From Ischnura elegans (Eukaryota; Arthropoda; Insecta; Odonata; Coenagrionidae): a stretch of DNA of 64,000 nucleotides. Shown here piece after piece: positions 54,201 through 64,000 of the stretch. The stretch covers positions 81,691,992-81,755,991 of the forward strand of contig NC_060253.1 of the NCBI RefSeq assembly GCF_921293095.1, given 5' to 3'. The notes beneath the pieces are model-generated. The model saw only the letters and a program-made list of their open reading frames with translations, made no database searches and was not told where the DNA came from. The first letter of the stretch is position 1. Every line of letters starts with the position of its first letter. A program made the translations under genes and the position numbers.

Positions 54201-57200
54201 ATCATCATCCACTATTAAAACAAGAATCTAAATTAGGAAGATGAATAGCACATGTAGCATGTGCAATTTTCTCACTAAATCAAATTCAGGAAACCTGAGA
54301 AAAAGCTGAACATAATTCAGTAAAAATAATATTCTTATGTAGCCTTTCATGAAGCCAGTCATTACACTTCAAGTGCCACCTTTCTGGTTACAAACTGTTA
54401 ATACTTGAATTCACTGTACATTACATTGAAGGGAAGCTCACACATGAGTAGGAAGAGAGAGTCAATACTGACTTGATCCAAATAGCCAAACAGGATTCAT
54501 TCCCGAGAGGCAGGGGGGAGTGGTAGTTGCCCGATGTCCACAGCTCAACTCCATTCACTGAGTTCCCTTACATGCAGCTTAGTGCAAAACAAGAAACACC
54601 CTAAGTGATCTCAGTGCCACACACTCATTTAGGAAAAATCAGGGGAATAACCTGAGAGCGTTACCTATAAACAATAAAACATCTTGAGATTTCCACTCTT
54701 GGTAAATCACATAATGAAAAAGGGTAATTAATTACCTGTTCTAGTGTTCATACACCAAAAAAATTAAACCAAAAATATATTAGCTCATATTCCACAATTC
54801 TAATCAGTTTGAAATTGAGGCTTGATGCAATGGACAACTTGCCTATGCTATATGTGAAGCTCACCATTGTATAATGTACTTACTTACATGTGTTACAAAT
54901 TAAAGAGCATAAGCACTAGAGTTTGTGACACAATATTAAAAAGAACGCATCTAAAAATTTGATTCCTTCACCTGATGATCAAAAGTAACAAATTGGCTAT
55001 ATTCCAAGGAAACTGCTTTACTTGTGACTTACGAGTTTTCTGACCATATATTCTACGCCTAAGAAGAAGGAGGAGTGAAATTTTCCTACTAAACAATAAT
55101 CATGTGAAGGGCAACTTATTTTGTATGGGATAGATTTTATGAATGGATATAAAGCAAATTCTTCCTAAGACATGAACATACCAGCAGGAGGAGATGGAAA
55201 AGACTTATGCAAGTGATAGAACTAGCTTGCACGTGCTTAGGTCCTTCCTAGTTGGTTGATTTTTTTCAGGGAACTGGACAGTGGATGATAAATTCATTGG
55301 CAAAAGCTGCTCTCTCAAAATAAGATTCATATTATACATGGAAGCAGTGGCGTAGCCAGGAATTTTGTTCGGCAGAAGGGGGGGTCCAAAACCAGGGGTG
55401 AACATTTTTGAAAAACAGGCCACTAAGTAGAAGGTTTTAAACTAATTTTAACACTTTTCATAATCGAGAGAACTTCATTCGTCAAAGAAACCTTTTTAAA
55501 TTCATGATTTTTCAATATTTTTTTATGAAGGAATATAATTGTGTTTTTATATTTGGGGGGGGGGGTCCAGACCCCCCCTGGCTACGCCACTGCACGGAAG
55601 CATGAAAATTCTCATATTCTGCTCATAAAAATTTGAGCGTCACGTAGAGGGTGTGTATAATACAGTAAATTATGGTACAGTTCAAAAACTTGTGCAACAC
55701 AGAGCAAATTATCACTCATTTTAACTATACCAAAATCCCTTGAACTTACACAAAGCAGTTTTACTAAAAATCCAATCTATCCTCCAGTATCCATCTTCAG
55801 GAAATGTTTTAGAAGGTAAGGCGTAGGATTAATAACTTTCTCAGCCCTATTCTTTCCATGATTTCAAGAAACTAAACCATAACTGACCTATTTTTTAAAT
55901 CTCTGAGCTACATAGGATATCTCACTAGGACGCAATTAAGCATACATCTCTAGAATGAACTGCCTTAAAGTTGCTGGTACATACCCGTGAAACCTATAAA
56001 TGAAGTGAACTGAAATTTATATATGACCTCTGTTTATGAAAGCAGAGTGGCTGTTGCCACATGAGGAACTCAAGAATCAATCACCCACTGTGTCAATAGT
56101 TTCACAGAAGATGTAAAGCTTACCGCTTGAACACTTCATTATGTATTTATGAGTAATTACGCAGTACCAAGTGATTTAGATATTGTGACATGTAACTTAG
56201 GTGATCAACACCCAACTGCACTTGTATTCAAAGGAGAGAAAACGAGAAACTTAATTTTGGAAAACAAATACTAAATAACCAGAAATTTATAAAAGCCTGA
56301 GACTTACACAGGTGACCCCACTAACTTGTTTCAATAGATACCTCCACCTTGCTCAAAGCGAAACAAGGAAATCAAAGGATTCCCCCCCTTGGTTTGAAGC
56401 AGGAGTTTCCATATGCCAATAATGCAACTGGCCAAAACATGAACACCTCATACATATCACAGATTTTGCAAAAAGATTATTATAGCCTTTTACCTCCAAT
56501 TGAGAGCAATTCCCACTCTCTATACATTTCCAAGAAGGATATTAAAAATCAGGTCATATCCATTATCTTTGTATCCATTTCAAAGAGTCATAAAAATTGT
56601 CACACACTAACCCTGGTCAATACAATATTTTAGACCGCCAAGTATTAAGCTCATTTCCCCAAAACATTCTTCAAACAATAAATAATGCATACTTAAGAGA
56701 TATAAGAGTGGCCAACATAGATGCAACTCTTGCTTCTTGCTGGTGCTCTTTTATTGAGAATGAAATATGTACTTTGTTTTGAAGAGAAATAAAACAACAA
56801 TATGCCATGAAATTTACCCAAGTGTTCCCTTCAGAAAAAAAATATTACGCGCCATTATTTGAACTAGTACGCGAGTAGAATATTCATGACAAAATTTGAA
56901 ACATAAAGTCAACACATAACAAAGATTTTACACACGATCACTCACTCCATAACATAAGTAGATAACTTGCTCAAGGTTGCACATTGGTAACATAGTCAAA
57001 TAGCAGAGCAAGTCCACATATGTATGCACGGGTGGTGAAATCAACATACTAAATATTAAATACATACACAGATATACTACAGAGATCTCACATTGACTCC
57101 TAATTGTGTGTGTATTTACAGAGCCACATCAAGGCTACAAATACAGATTAAGAGCCTTTGAACTTTTATGTTTACATTACACATTATTTTACATCTGTAG

Positions 57201-57570
57201 CCCATCATCACACAGAATGGACACACAATTTTTGGATAGTCAACACAAAAACATTCATTACATCTCCACCAAAAGCGCATGTTTCAAGCAATGCCACATG
57301 AAGATTTATGATTTTTTTCTTATCTACCGTTAAATTCATCCATGGGGGAATATGGTTGCCCAATGCTCTGGTTACAATGATTATAATGAGAAGACAATGG
57401 AGCATCACACTTTGCTGGCATACATCGAGCCAATATGAGGTGGAGAAAATTCAAATACCTCCAACATCCATTGATCAATGACAATAAACATAGCATAGGC
57501 AGCTGGATGACGATGCCTGCCTCCAAGACCATTGTCGACCACAGGACGTGCTCACCACGACATCTCTCCA
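51251..57570. other. Long AT-rich stretch downstream of YKT6
   Basis: No coding similarity recognised on either strand; the longest open frames (53065, 53809, 56349) lack family motifs. Contains the MITE 55345-55592. Part could be YKT6 3' UTR. Confidence 0.5.
55345..55592. mobile_element. CAGTGG-TIR hAT-like MITE
   Basis: Perfect 16-bp TIRs CAGTGGCGTAGCCAGG and CCTGGCTACGCCACTG, flanking 8-mers CATGGAAG and CACGGAAG (7 of 8). Best-preserved member of the family also seen at 1969, 7187 and 62563. Confidence 0.82.
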
Positions 57571-57708
57571 CTATCCTAAACTACAACAGCTGTTGGTCTT
57601 GCGAGCTGTCTTGTAGAAAGCTTTGGACTGGAGGCTCAATCCCTCTGACTTGGCCACCAAGTCGTCAAGCTTCTCCCCACGCTCCAGCACAGCCTCAATC
57701 GTATTGTG
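57571..57708 (-). CDS. YKT6: YKT6, last coding exon (R-SNARE C-terminus)
   Basis: YKT6 is a lipid-anchored R-SNARE in ER-Golgi, endosomal and autophagosome-lysosome fusion. After the acceptor CTCTCTTGCAG the exon reads [42 protein letters not shown], stop. This is the second half of the SNARE motif and the double-Cys lipidation site of YKT6. The final C-S-L-G is unlike the usual C-A-I-M type CAAX box. Upstream exons were not found and are probably beyond 64000. Confidence 0.9.
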   Translation of the reverse strand, partial: HNTIEAVLERGEKLDDLVAKSEGLSLQSKAFYKTARKTNSCCSLG

Positions 57709-59175
57709 CTGCAAGAGAGATTGAGCATGAGACAAGGAAACAAGACACAGTGCAAGTGGTCCCAAACTAACACAATGCATTCCCTTCAAAAGAAACATAT
57801 TCATGGTGAATGCTTAGTCCCATGTAATACTATAGAGGACTAATGCCATTTGTATTGGCCGGTGAAATTGGCAACGGTAATTGGAAATTGACTAATGCCA
57901 TGTGTACTGGCCAGGGAAAGTGTGATGGTACCCACAAGAATTCTTTATCATGTCAGTGGGAGAAACAAGAGGGAAGTATTAAAAAAAAATACCACAGCGC
58001 TGCCTTTGGCATTCAAACTTCGTACATAATGAAATTTAATACACATGTATTTTCATTCAAGCATACAATGTCCCCAAGTTTTTCAAATGCACAAATGAAT
58101 AACTGCATGCAAGAAAACACCAGGAAGTTATGCAACCTATTAGCACAAAAGAATTCCCATGCTCTTCCTTGAGCCTAGCAACAGAGTGGAAGAGTCTCCA
58201 TAATTAAATCAGAGCTGAAACAATACCTTTTAATGTTGTGCATGCACAAATATACATTTCAAACGACTCCTAATGAAGGTAAAAATACTCTTTCCCTCCA
58301 ATACCAGTTGAAACCTCTCTTCTGTATCTCATGCTCCCAAAACCTGTGGTGCTACTTTAGCTTGCATCATGTCATACAACTTCTGCGGCTTGACAATCTG
58401 CCAGGTAGGCACGCCTCTTGACACGCTCACAGAGAAAACAAAATCCTGCTGTACGACCATGAGTGCCAAGGCACAAGTTTCCCACTTCTTTGAGTAATAT
58501 CCTTCCTGAGCAAAGCCGGATGGCCTGCTAGTAGGTTATATTTTCTCAATCGACTCAATTTAGATAGGCGTGAAATTGTAATTGCCCAACGTATTTGATT
58601 TAATAACTGATATAAAAGATCGATCGATCATCTTCTATATTATTTCTACTGTATAGATACCTTTTTCTCAACTTATACGCAACCAAACTCTACAAATGAG
58701 GTACCAAAATGCACAGAATTTATCAGAGAACATGCGACGGCATATCTTACTTCCAAAATATTGCTATTGTTTCCTAAAATTGGTTTTTAAACAATAAAAA
58801 AAAAACTGGTCAATATTCCTGGCATTATCGACACACAAACTGATACATTTGTTCATTTGCAACAATATCTCGCATTCTTTACATAACTTTTATCAAAATG
58901 CGGCAGATTCCACATTCAAGTCTCCTGTTGATACAAGTATGAGTCATCATGTGCGTTTAACAGAGGATAGTGTAATTACTTCCAATGTTGTGTTTAAAGA
59001 GATCCTCTGACCTCAATTTGTACATGAACATTCCAATTAAATTTGTACATAAGACCCTGCCTTTTTTTCTACATTTTAAAATTAGAAATCCCTCTGTGGA
59101 CCTGCATTGAAAAGAGTGGGGGAAGCCCGCTGGGAGTGGTCGCAGCACCCTCGTGGCCATATAATTTTTTCCAGT
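57709..59175 (-). other. Probable YKT6 intron or intergenic sequence
   Basis: No YKT6 exon coding the first half of the SNARE motif could be found here. One short open stretch near 58322-58430 (minus) looks exon-like in two frames and was not accepted. Confidence 0.45.
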
Positions 59176-59346
59176 TTAAACATTCAACGTGGAAGCATTT
59201 GCGTGTACTTCTGGTCTTGATAGGAGCACCATCATATCCTCATTTGATGAAATATCAACCAGCAGCGGTCTGTCCAGGTCAGCGATTGCTGAGGGCCCCG
59301 AGCTCAGGAGGTAGTACCCATAGTCCTCTGGATTGTCGTTAATAAA
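59176..59346 (-). CDS. Terminal exon of an unrecognised gene
   Basis: Minus strand, acceptor ACTATGCAG, then 56 codons and TAA: F-I-N-D-N-P-E-D-Y-G-Y-Y-L-L-S-S-G-P-S-A, I-A-D-L-D-R-P-L-L-V, ending A-N-A-S-T-L-N-V. GC-rich third positions and peptide-like composition against an AT-rich background support coding. The N-P-x-D-Y-G-x-Y-L ... L-D-x-x-R-P-L pattern recalls ubiquitin-fold (Ras-association or FERM-type) domains, but I do not recognise the gene. Other exons are not visible. Confidence 0.45.
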   Translation of the reverse strand, partial: FINDNPEDYGYYLLSSGPSAIADLDRPLLVDISSNEDMMVLLSRPEVHANASTLNV

Positions 59347-59674
59347 CTGCATAGTTCATAACCCTATTAGCACTATGAGGGAGTAGTGTTGAGGACTGCC
59401 ATTCAGAGGACTGTGGGGGCCCCGAGCCGAGCGTCAGCGGGCCCCACAACACTCACTTATATCATGAAGCGGCCAGCATGTGCTGATCTGGTCTCTTCTG
59501 TCTCTCTCATACCCCACTCTTAGGCCAAATAAGATGACGAGTTCGTGTGAATCTCCCTCGTGAGAAGAGACCATGGTGGCAACAGCAAGTGCGGCCATGT
59601 ATGAATCAGTATATTTTGGGGAACTACTATGGATCTTATAAGATTCCATTTTTTTTCCTCATCCACTCTAGCCT
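59347..59674. other. No recognised feature
   Basis: GC-richer than the surroundings around 59400-59450; no gene or repeat recognised. Confidence 0.4.
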
Positions 59675-61788
59675 AAAGCCCCTTTCAGACGTGACGGCTT
59701 TTCGCCGGCCGCCGTCCACGGCACGGCACAATGCCTTTAAATAACCATAGTTAGCAATGGGTGTCTTCAGACGAGTCGAATCACGCCGTGGACGACACGA
59801 CGCCGTGGACGGCCGCCGTGGTATCCACGGCTCCCATTTCAATCCGGCCCGGCGTACGCCGTCCACGGCATGAAATAAACACTGTGGTGTATTGGACTGT
59901 TCAGACGCGTCGACTTATGCCGTCCGCCGCGTAGTTCTATAGAATTCAGAGTAGCGTGATCGGCGAAGAAATGCGGACATGAATAATATTTCATCGTTCC
60001 CATATTTTAAATTGTGTTTTTGAACGAGATGGGAGATTTTATAGTGGACGTTGACGCTTTTCTACCAAATCCAAGTCATGCAATTACGTGTGCGATATGT
60101 CCAACAACTATCAACCTATCTTGAGCTAATCATTTATTTAAATGGAGAAATAGAGAAAAAAGGCTAAAATATGTGTATTCTATTAAGTAAATAATAAGAC
60201 TAACGATGTACGCAAAAATAGTCTATATGACTTTATGTACATATCAATTGTAAATTACACCGAGTCTAGACATTCCATACGATCGGGGAGCTGCCGCGGA
60301 CTGCGCGCGCGGTAAAAACATTGATTTTTATTTTTAGTTGATTCTAATTGTCGTATTTGATTTCTTTTGATGGACACTCTAAAACGTTTGATGTAATTTA
60401 ATGTAAATATCTTGAGATAGCACGGTGATCCTTTTCTTATAATCCCAAATAAACACAAAATTTCGACGAAAAACAGTCCTACACTTTGTATCGTATCGAC
60501 GATAAATATCGATAATTATAACGAAGAAATTAGGTTATATGAAATGTAAGTTGAAGGTGGCACTAAATAAATTATATCTTATACGTAGTAATTAACTTGC
60601 TGAAAAATTCACTTTCCAACGTCCGTCGAGCACGGTATTCCCCGTGGACAGCTGAAAGCTCCGAACTGTGCCGCACGTTCGAAAAATCGATCTTAATTTC
60701 GGCGTCGCGGGTGGTGGCTTTCTCCTTTTGGTATCACTCTCTATAGGTTTTGTTGCATATGTGGTGTAAATATCTCGAGGTAACTCGGTGATCCTTTTTT
60801 TATAATCCTACATGGACATAAAAGTGGAGCCTGAGGAAAAGAGGAGTCTGAACTATAAAGTAATTTAAACTTTTTTAAAGGAATTCTACCAAGCATGCAT
60901 AACCTCAAGGATGCGGAAACAGTTAACTACCAAATCGAGGTATTGAACATTCTGGAGAGGATACAGCAGTTGCGAGCAGTTTCTTCTCCTCTAGCAGGAT
61001 CAATTCATTCTCCGACATCACTTAATTCTACGCCGTCAAACCAGTCTTATTCTGTGAGAGAAGCGGTATAGTGTTTTGGGATTTGGGATGCAGCGAAAGG
61101 TTTCAACTTTATCAATATTTTATGTATTTTGTCAAAATTCTTTGTTTTTTTTTCTTCCTGTTTGATTTTTTTAATTATTTGAAAGTACTGGGAAGAATTT
61201 CTGATAGATAATTTTTTGAGAAGTAAACAATAAAAAATTCTAAAATCGGACTGAATGAAAAAATCACTATGATGCACTCCCCAGCTCACATGAAAGTGTT
61301 CAGATCTATTACATTATCTTTCTTTAGTAATGAAATTTTATGTTTCCTTTGTCTAAAAACAATTTTATGAAAAATAATGCTTAAATAATTAATTTTAAAA
61401 AGAAATTAAATAATAATAACCTATCAAATGAGTTACTCATTGGCTAGTTACAGATTTCATATTTGTATCGAGGTTCCCTAAACTAAATTTGATATATAAG
61501 CAGCATAGATAAAATTTATATCAGCAGTATAGATAAACAATTAAAATAATAATTTATATTATTATTTTAAAATTCGCTCCTATTCATGATAACGACTCAA
61601 GAACTATTGAATAAATGTCGCTGATGGCCGTGCCGATTGCTTGCCGTGCTGTTCTCTGTATTTAACGGCGCGCCGCGCCGTGAACGGCGACCGGCGGAAA
61701 GTCGTCTCGTCTGAAAGCTGCCTGAATTTCACGGCGCGGTGCCGTAGACGGCGGCCGGCGAAAAGCCGTTGCGTCTGAAAGGGGCCTT
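59675..61788 (+). mobile_element. PIF/Harbinger-like element with MADF/BESS-type exon
   Basis: Long TIRs of about 46 bp: left (from 59677) AGCCCCTTTCAGACGTGACG then GCTTTTCGCCGGCCGCCGTC; right reversed GGCCCCTTTCAGACGCAACG with the same continuation. GC-rich CCGTGGACGGC repeats fill both ends. The interior codes for a DNA-binding accessory protein fragment (60881-61071). No transposase seen. The exact target duplication is obscured because CTAA/TTAG continues the inverted repeat. Confidence 0.7.
60881..61071 (+). pseudogene. MADF/BESS-type protein, last exon
   Basis: After TTTAAAG: I-L-P-S-M-H-N-L-K-D-A-E-T-V-N-Y-Q-I-E-V, then L-N-I-L-E-R-I, a Ser/Pro-rich tail and TAG. L-L-P-S-M-x-x-L ... 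x-Q-I-x-V-L-x-x-L is the BESS motif of MADF-BESS proteins, common as second ORF in Harbinger-type elements. A possible first exon is ATG 60030 (M-G-D-F-I-V-D-V-D-A-F) but it hits a stop early. Called pseudo because no full frame can be assembled. Confidence 0.6.
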
Positions 61789-62280
61789 AGTATCCATTTC
61801 CATAGTGAAACCCGATATCCCCACAGGTGTTCCTGGGTAGTGGACAGCCCAATTCATTCATTGAGAAAAAATATCAGATTGCAATGTTTGGGTATATGTA
61901 GTTACAAACAGTTTTTGACTATTAAGGGGGATCTATTACCGTGAGACTCCTTGCCACGGACGGGAAGTAGGGAAGGAAGCATTACTGGAGGGGGGAAGTT
62001 GCACACCCACAGCACAAATATTCTCTATTTTTCCTCACACAGATCGCAAAACCCTAAGTAGTTCAGTGAATGCTGGTTTGGTTAGTGAGAGAGTTTCATC
62101 GTCTTTGAAGTGTTTATATTAGGGATGGACGGATTCGGATCGGATCCTTGATTTTCGGAGCTGGATCTTTCGGATCTGATATTTTCGGATCCAAATGCAT
62201 TTTCAAATTCCTGCTACTATAAGAAGTAATTATTCAAGTTTATTCTGAGTACACACAATCAAAGGAATACTAAGATTTTC

Positions 62281-62415
62281 ATCATCATCACTGGTCAACA
62301 ATCCTAGGATTGGTTTGACGCAGCTCTCCACTCAGTTCTCCTATCAGCTAATCTCTCCACACCTACGTATTTCTTCTCTTTCACATCCCTCTTTACTTGT
62401 TCCATATATATTGTT
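62281..62415 (+). repeat. SINE-like interspersed repeat segment
   Basis: CATCATCATCACTGG followed by AGGATTGGTTTGACGCAGCT and CTCCACTCAGTTCTCCTATC resembles an interspersed repeat widespread in insect genomes (recalled, not searched). No box A/B pair identified. Confidence 0.35.
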
Positions 62416-62562
62416 ACACATTTTATTATTTTTATAAATTAAAAATCATTTTTAAAGGCTTTCAAGTTGTTTTTTAAAAACATCTTTACATGCTCAGGAC
62501 CTAAACTGTTACGCTTGGGTTTGGACATGAAAATTGGAAAAATCTTCAGATAAACCAACGAC

Positions 62563-62827
62563 CAATGGCAAAGCGAGAGGGGGAAGTCCGGGTGGCCCAG
62601 ACCCCCCGAAATATAAAAACACAATTACTTTCCTTCATAAAAGGAAACAAAATATATATTGAAAAATCACGAATTTACAATAGATTTCTATGAAAAATGA
62701 AGTTTTTTGGATATGAAGGGTGTTAAAATTAGTTTGAAACCCTCGACTTTGTATCCTGTTTTTTTTTAAATTTTTTCCCAGGTTTTGAACCCACCTCCCC
62801 AAAAAGAAATTCCTGGCTGCCCCACTG
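62563..62827. mobile_element. CAGTGG-TIR MITE, diverged
   Basis: Ends CAATGGCAAAGCGAG and TTCCTGGCTGCCCCACTG; flanking 8-mers CCAACGAC and CCATTGAC agree at 6 of 8. The interior is like 1969-2201 in the same orientation (AAAACACAATTACTTT, GTTAAAATTAGTTT). Confidence 0.65.
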
Positions 62828-63640
62828 CCATTGACTGAATTCAAATTTTCCTCACGCACACTTCCCCCAAATTTTGTTACTTTCTCATCGCATACCGACT
62901 TGTGTTTCACCCAAAAATGCTTCAGTGTGGTGAGGTGGATTTAGCACTTCCTTGCGATAATTCTACGCCATAGAGCACGAACATGGCATACATTGGTTCT
63001 CCTTATCTCAATAGAAATGTTTCTACACAATGAAAGACATTTTTATCAGTATATCATTAAATTAAATTGCAACTAGCAATCAGCAACACAATAAACAGTA
63101 TTTAAAACAGCATTAACATCACGTGCGATGAGGTGCTCGACCGCTCAGCATGAGGAAGGGGTGGGCAGCAGAAGCGCGCTCCCTCTACATTTCAAGCAAT
63201 GAGGCTACAAATGAGGGAGTCAAGGACGAACAAGTCAGATCTTGCTTCAGTGACGTCGTTGCCTTCAAAGCAAAGCCGGCGAGCTACGTGATATATGCAG
63301 TTGGCGTTTCCAATCCGTCTCTACATGTTTGAGGGGTTAATGCTGCGCTTGTTTCTTTGAAAATTATGCTATTTGGATGTTGTATCCACAGATATTTGGA
63401 TCCGAAGTATTCGATCCAACCATCCCATCCATGTAACGTGTTTACAAAAGTGGAGCGCATAAAAGAAGTGAGAAGAAGAAAAAACTTTTATGTTAATAAT
63501 ATCTCATAAAACTAGAGTCGTTGGCTGAACAAGAACAGTGATTCCTGTATCGATTTACTACACAATGAGAGTTTAGATAGGGATTCAGATATGTTGGGAT
63601 ATTCATATTATCATTTTAATAGCATAAAAAATCAAAGGGA

Positions 63641-64000
63641 TAAGAGAAAATGCAACTTCGGTTTCAAAAAACTAAGTGGCATCCAACGAGTTTTTTGAAA
63701 AAATACCCTCACTGAATAAAAGCAACACACACAATCGAATATGTATTAGAATACATAAATAAATTAGTGAATGCAAGAAAAAAGCATGGAGTAATGCAAC
63801 TCCTTGGCAAAATAGTACAGTGCAACGTAAGTCATGTCAGAATGTGTTTGTCAATACTAAATAGGCAAAAAACTGATGAGTCCATATTTTTAAAAAAATC
63901 CTACGGCACTCACAAAATCTCAATGGAGACACCATTGTGTATAAATCTTAAAAAAATATTTTTTTAATAAAAATTGAGAGATGAGAAAAATTTCATTTCT
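63641..64000. other. No recognised feature
   Basis: AT-rich window end; nothing recognised. Confidence 0.5.

Larger units (their letters stand above)
62118..63437. mobile_element. hAT-like element with GGATCCGA repeats
   Basis: Left end TTAGGGATGGACGGATTC, right end GATCCAACCATCCC, with GGATCC/CGGATC arrays near the left end. Flanks GTGTTTAT (62110-62117) and GTGTTTAC (63438-63445) are a near-perfect 8-bp duplication; copy A at 51057 is the uninterrupted site. The right end and interior match 5069-6487. It holds a CAGTGG MITE and a SINE-like segment. Confidence 0.7.
61790..63640. repeat. Dispersed repeat, copy B (split by a hAT-like element)
   Basis: Left part 61790-62117 and right part 63438-63640 are colinear with 50428-51250; the gap is the element 62118-63437. 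Its left edge abuts the Harbinger-like element, which inserted near its end. Confidence 0.7.

Noticed and set aside
58322-58430. Exon-like open stretch on the minus strand
   Set aside because: Two different frames look equally peptide-like, there is no convincing acceptor, and no family is recognisable.
1-64000. CRISPR arrays, bacterial operons, phage or defence islands
   Set aside because: No regularly spaced identical repeats, no intron-free gene clusters and no ribosome binding sites; the genes are spliced and eukaryotic.

Overview
This window is nuclear DNA from an animal, very probably an arthropod and most likely an insect. The evidence is AT-rich sequence, host genes split into small exons by GT-AG introns of about 70 bases to 14 kb, and a dense, diverse set of transposons (hAT-like, PIF/Harbinger-like, mariner, TTAA-flanked, LINE, Ty3/Gypsy, Penelope-like). 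I cannot name the species. There is no CRISPR array, operon, ribosome binding site or rRNA.

Host genes. (1) The plus strand from 419 to 19380 carries twelve exons coding for the last ~704 residues of CCDC39, the axonemal coiled-coil 96-nm ruler protein; its 5' exons lie left of the window. (2) Convergent to it, on the minus strand from 42927 down to 21477, is a complete six-exon gene for the mitochondrial complex I subunit NDUFA10 (ND-42), 406 residues, with a candidate NRF-1/ewg-type promoter site about 250 bases upstream of the ATG. (3) The last coding exon of the R-SNARE YKT6 is on the minus strand at 57571-57708. (4) An unrecognised terminal exon is on the minus strand at 59176-59346. The host genes sit side by side and show no common pathway.

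Mobile DNA fills the introns and intergenic space, much of it nested. In the 14-kb intron 5 of NDUFA10, a TTAA-flanked inverted-repeat element (21703-32912) has been invaded by a hAT-like element (21939-23894, itself holding a MITE) and by a very young Ty3/Gypsy element (25529-32770) whose two 1056-bp LTRs look identical. Upstream of NDUFA10, another copy of that MITE (44344-50215) was split by a Harbinger-like element (44775-45851) and by a LINE with two long ORFs (46027-50143). From 59675 to 63640 a Harbinger-like element with a BESS-type exon abuts a repeat that was split by another hAT-like element.

Most interesting signals: four loci (8.4, 24.0, 25.2 and 43.9 kb) carry tails of the Penelope-like type set in inverted, foldback arrangements, with degenerate hammerhead-ribozyme-like cores; the 43.9-kb one is a near-perfect 114-bp inverted repeat. 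The LINE has ORF1 and ORF2 in the same frame, separated only by a TGA-CTA readthrough-type stop and nine further sense codons before the ORF2 ATG. The Gypsy element has a one-base frame break in an A7 run between protease and reverse transcriptase.
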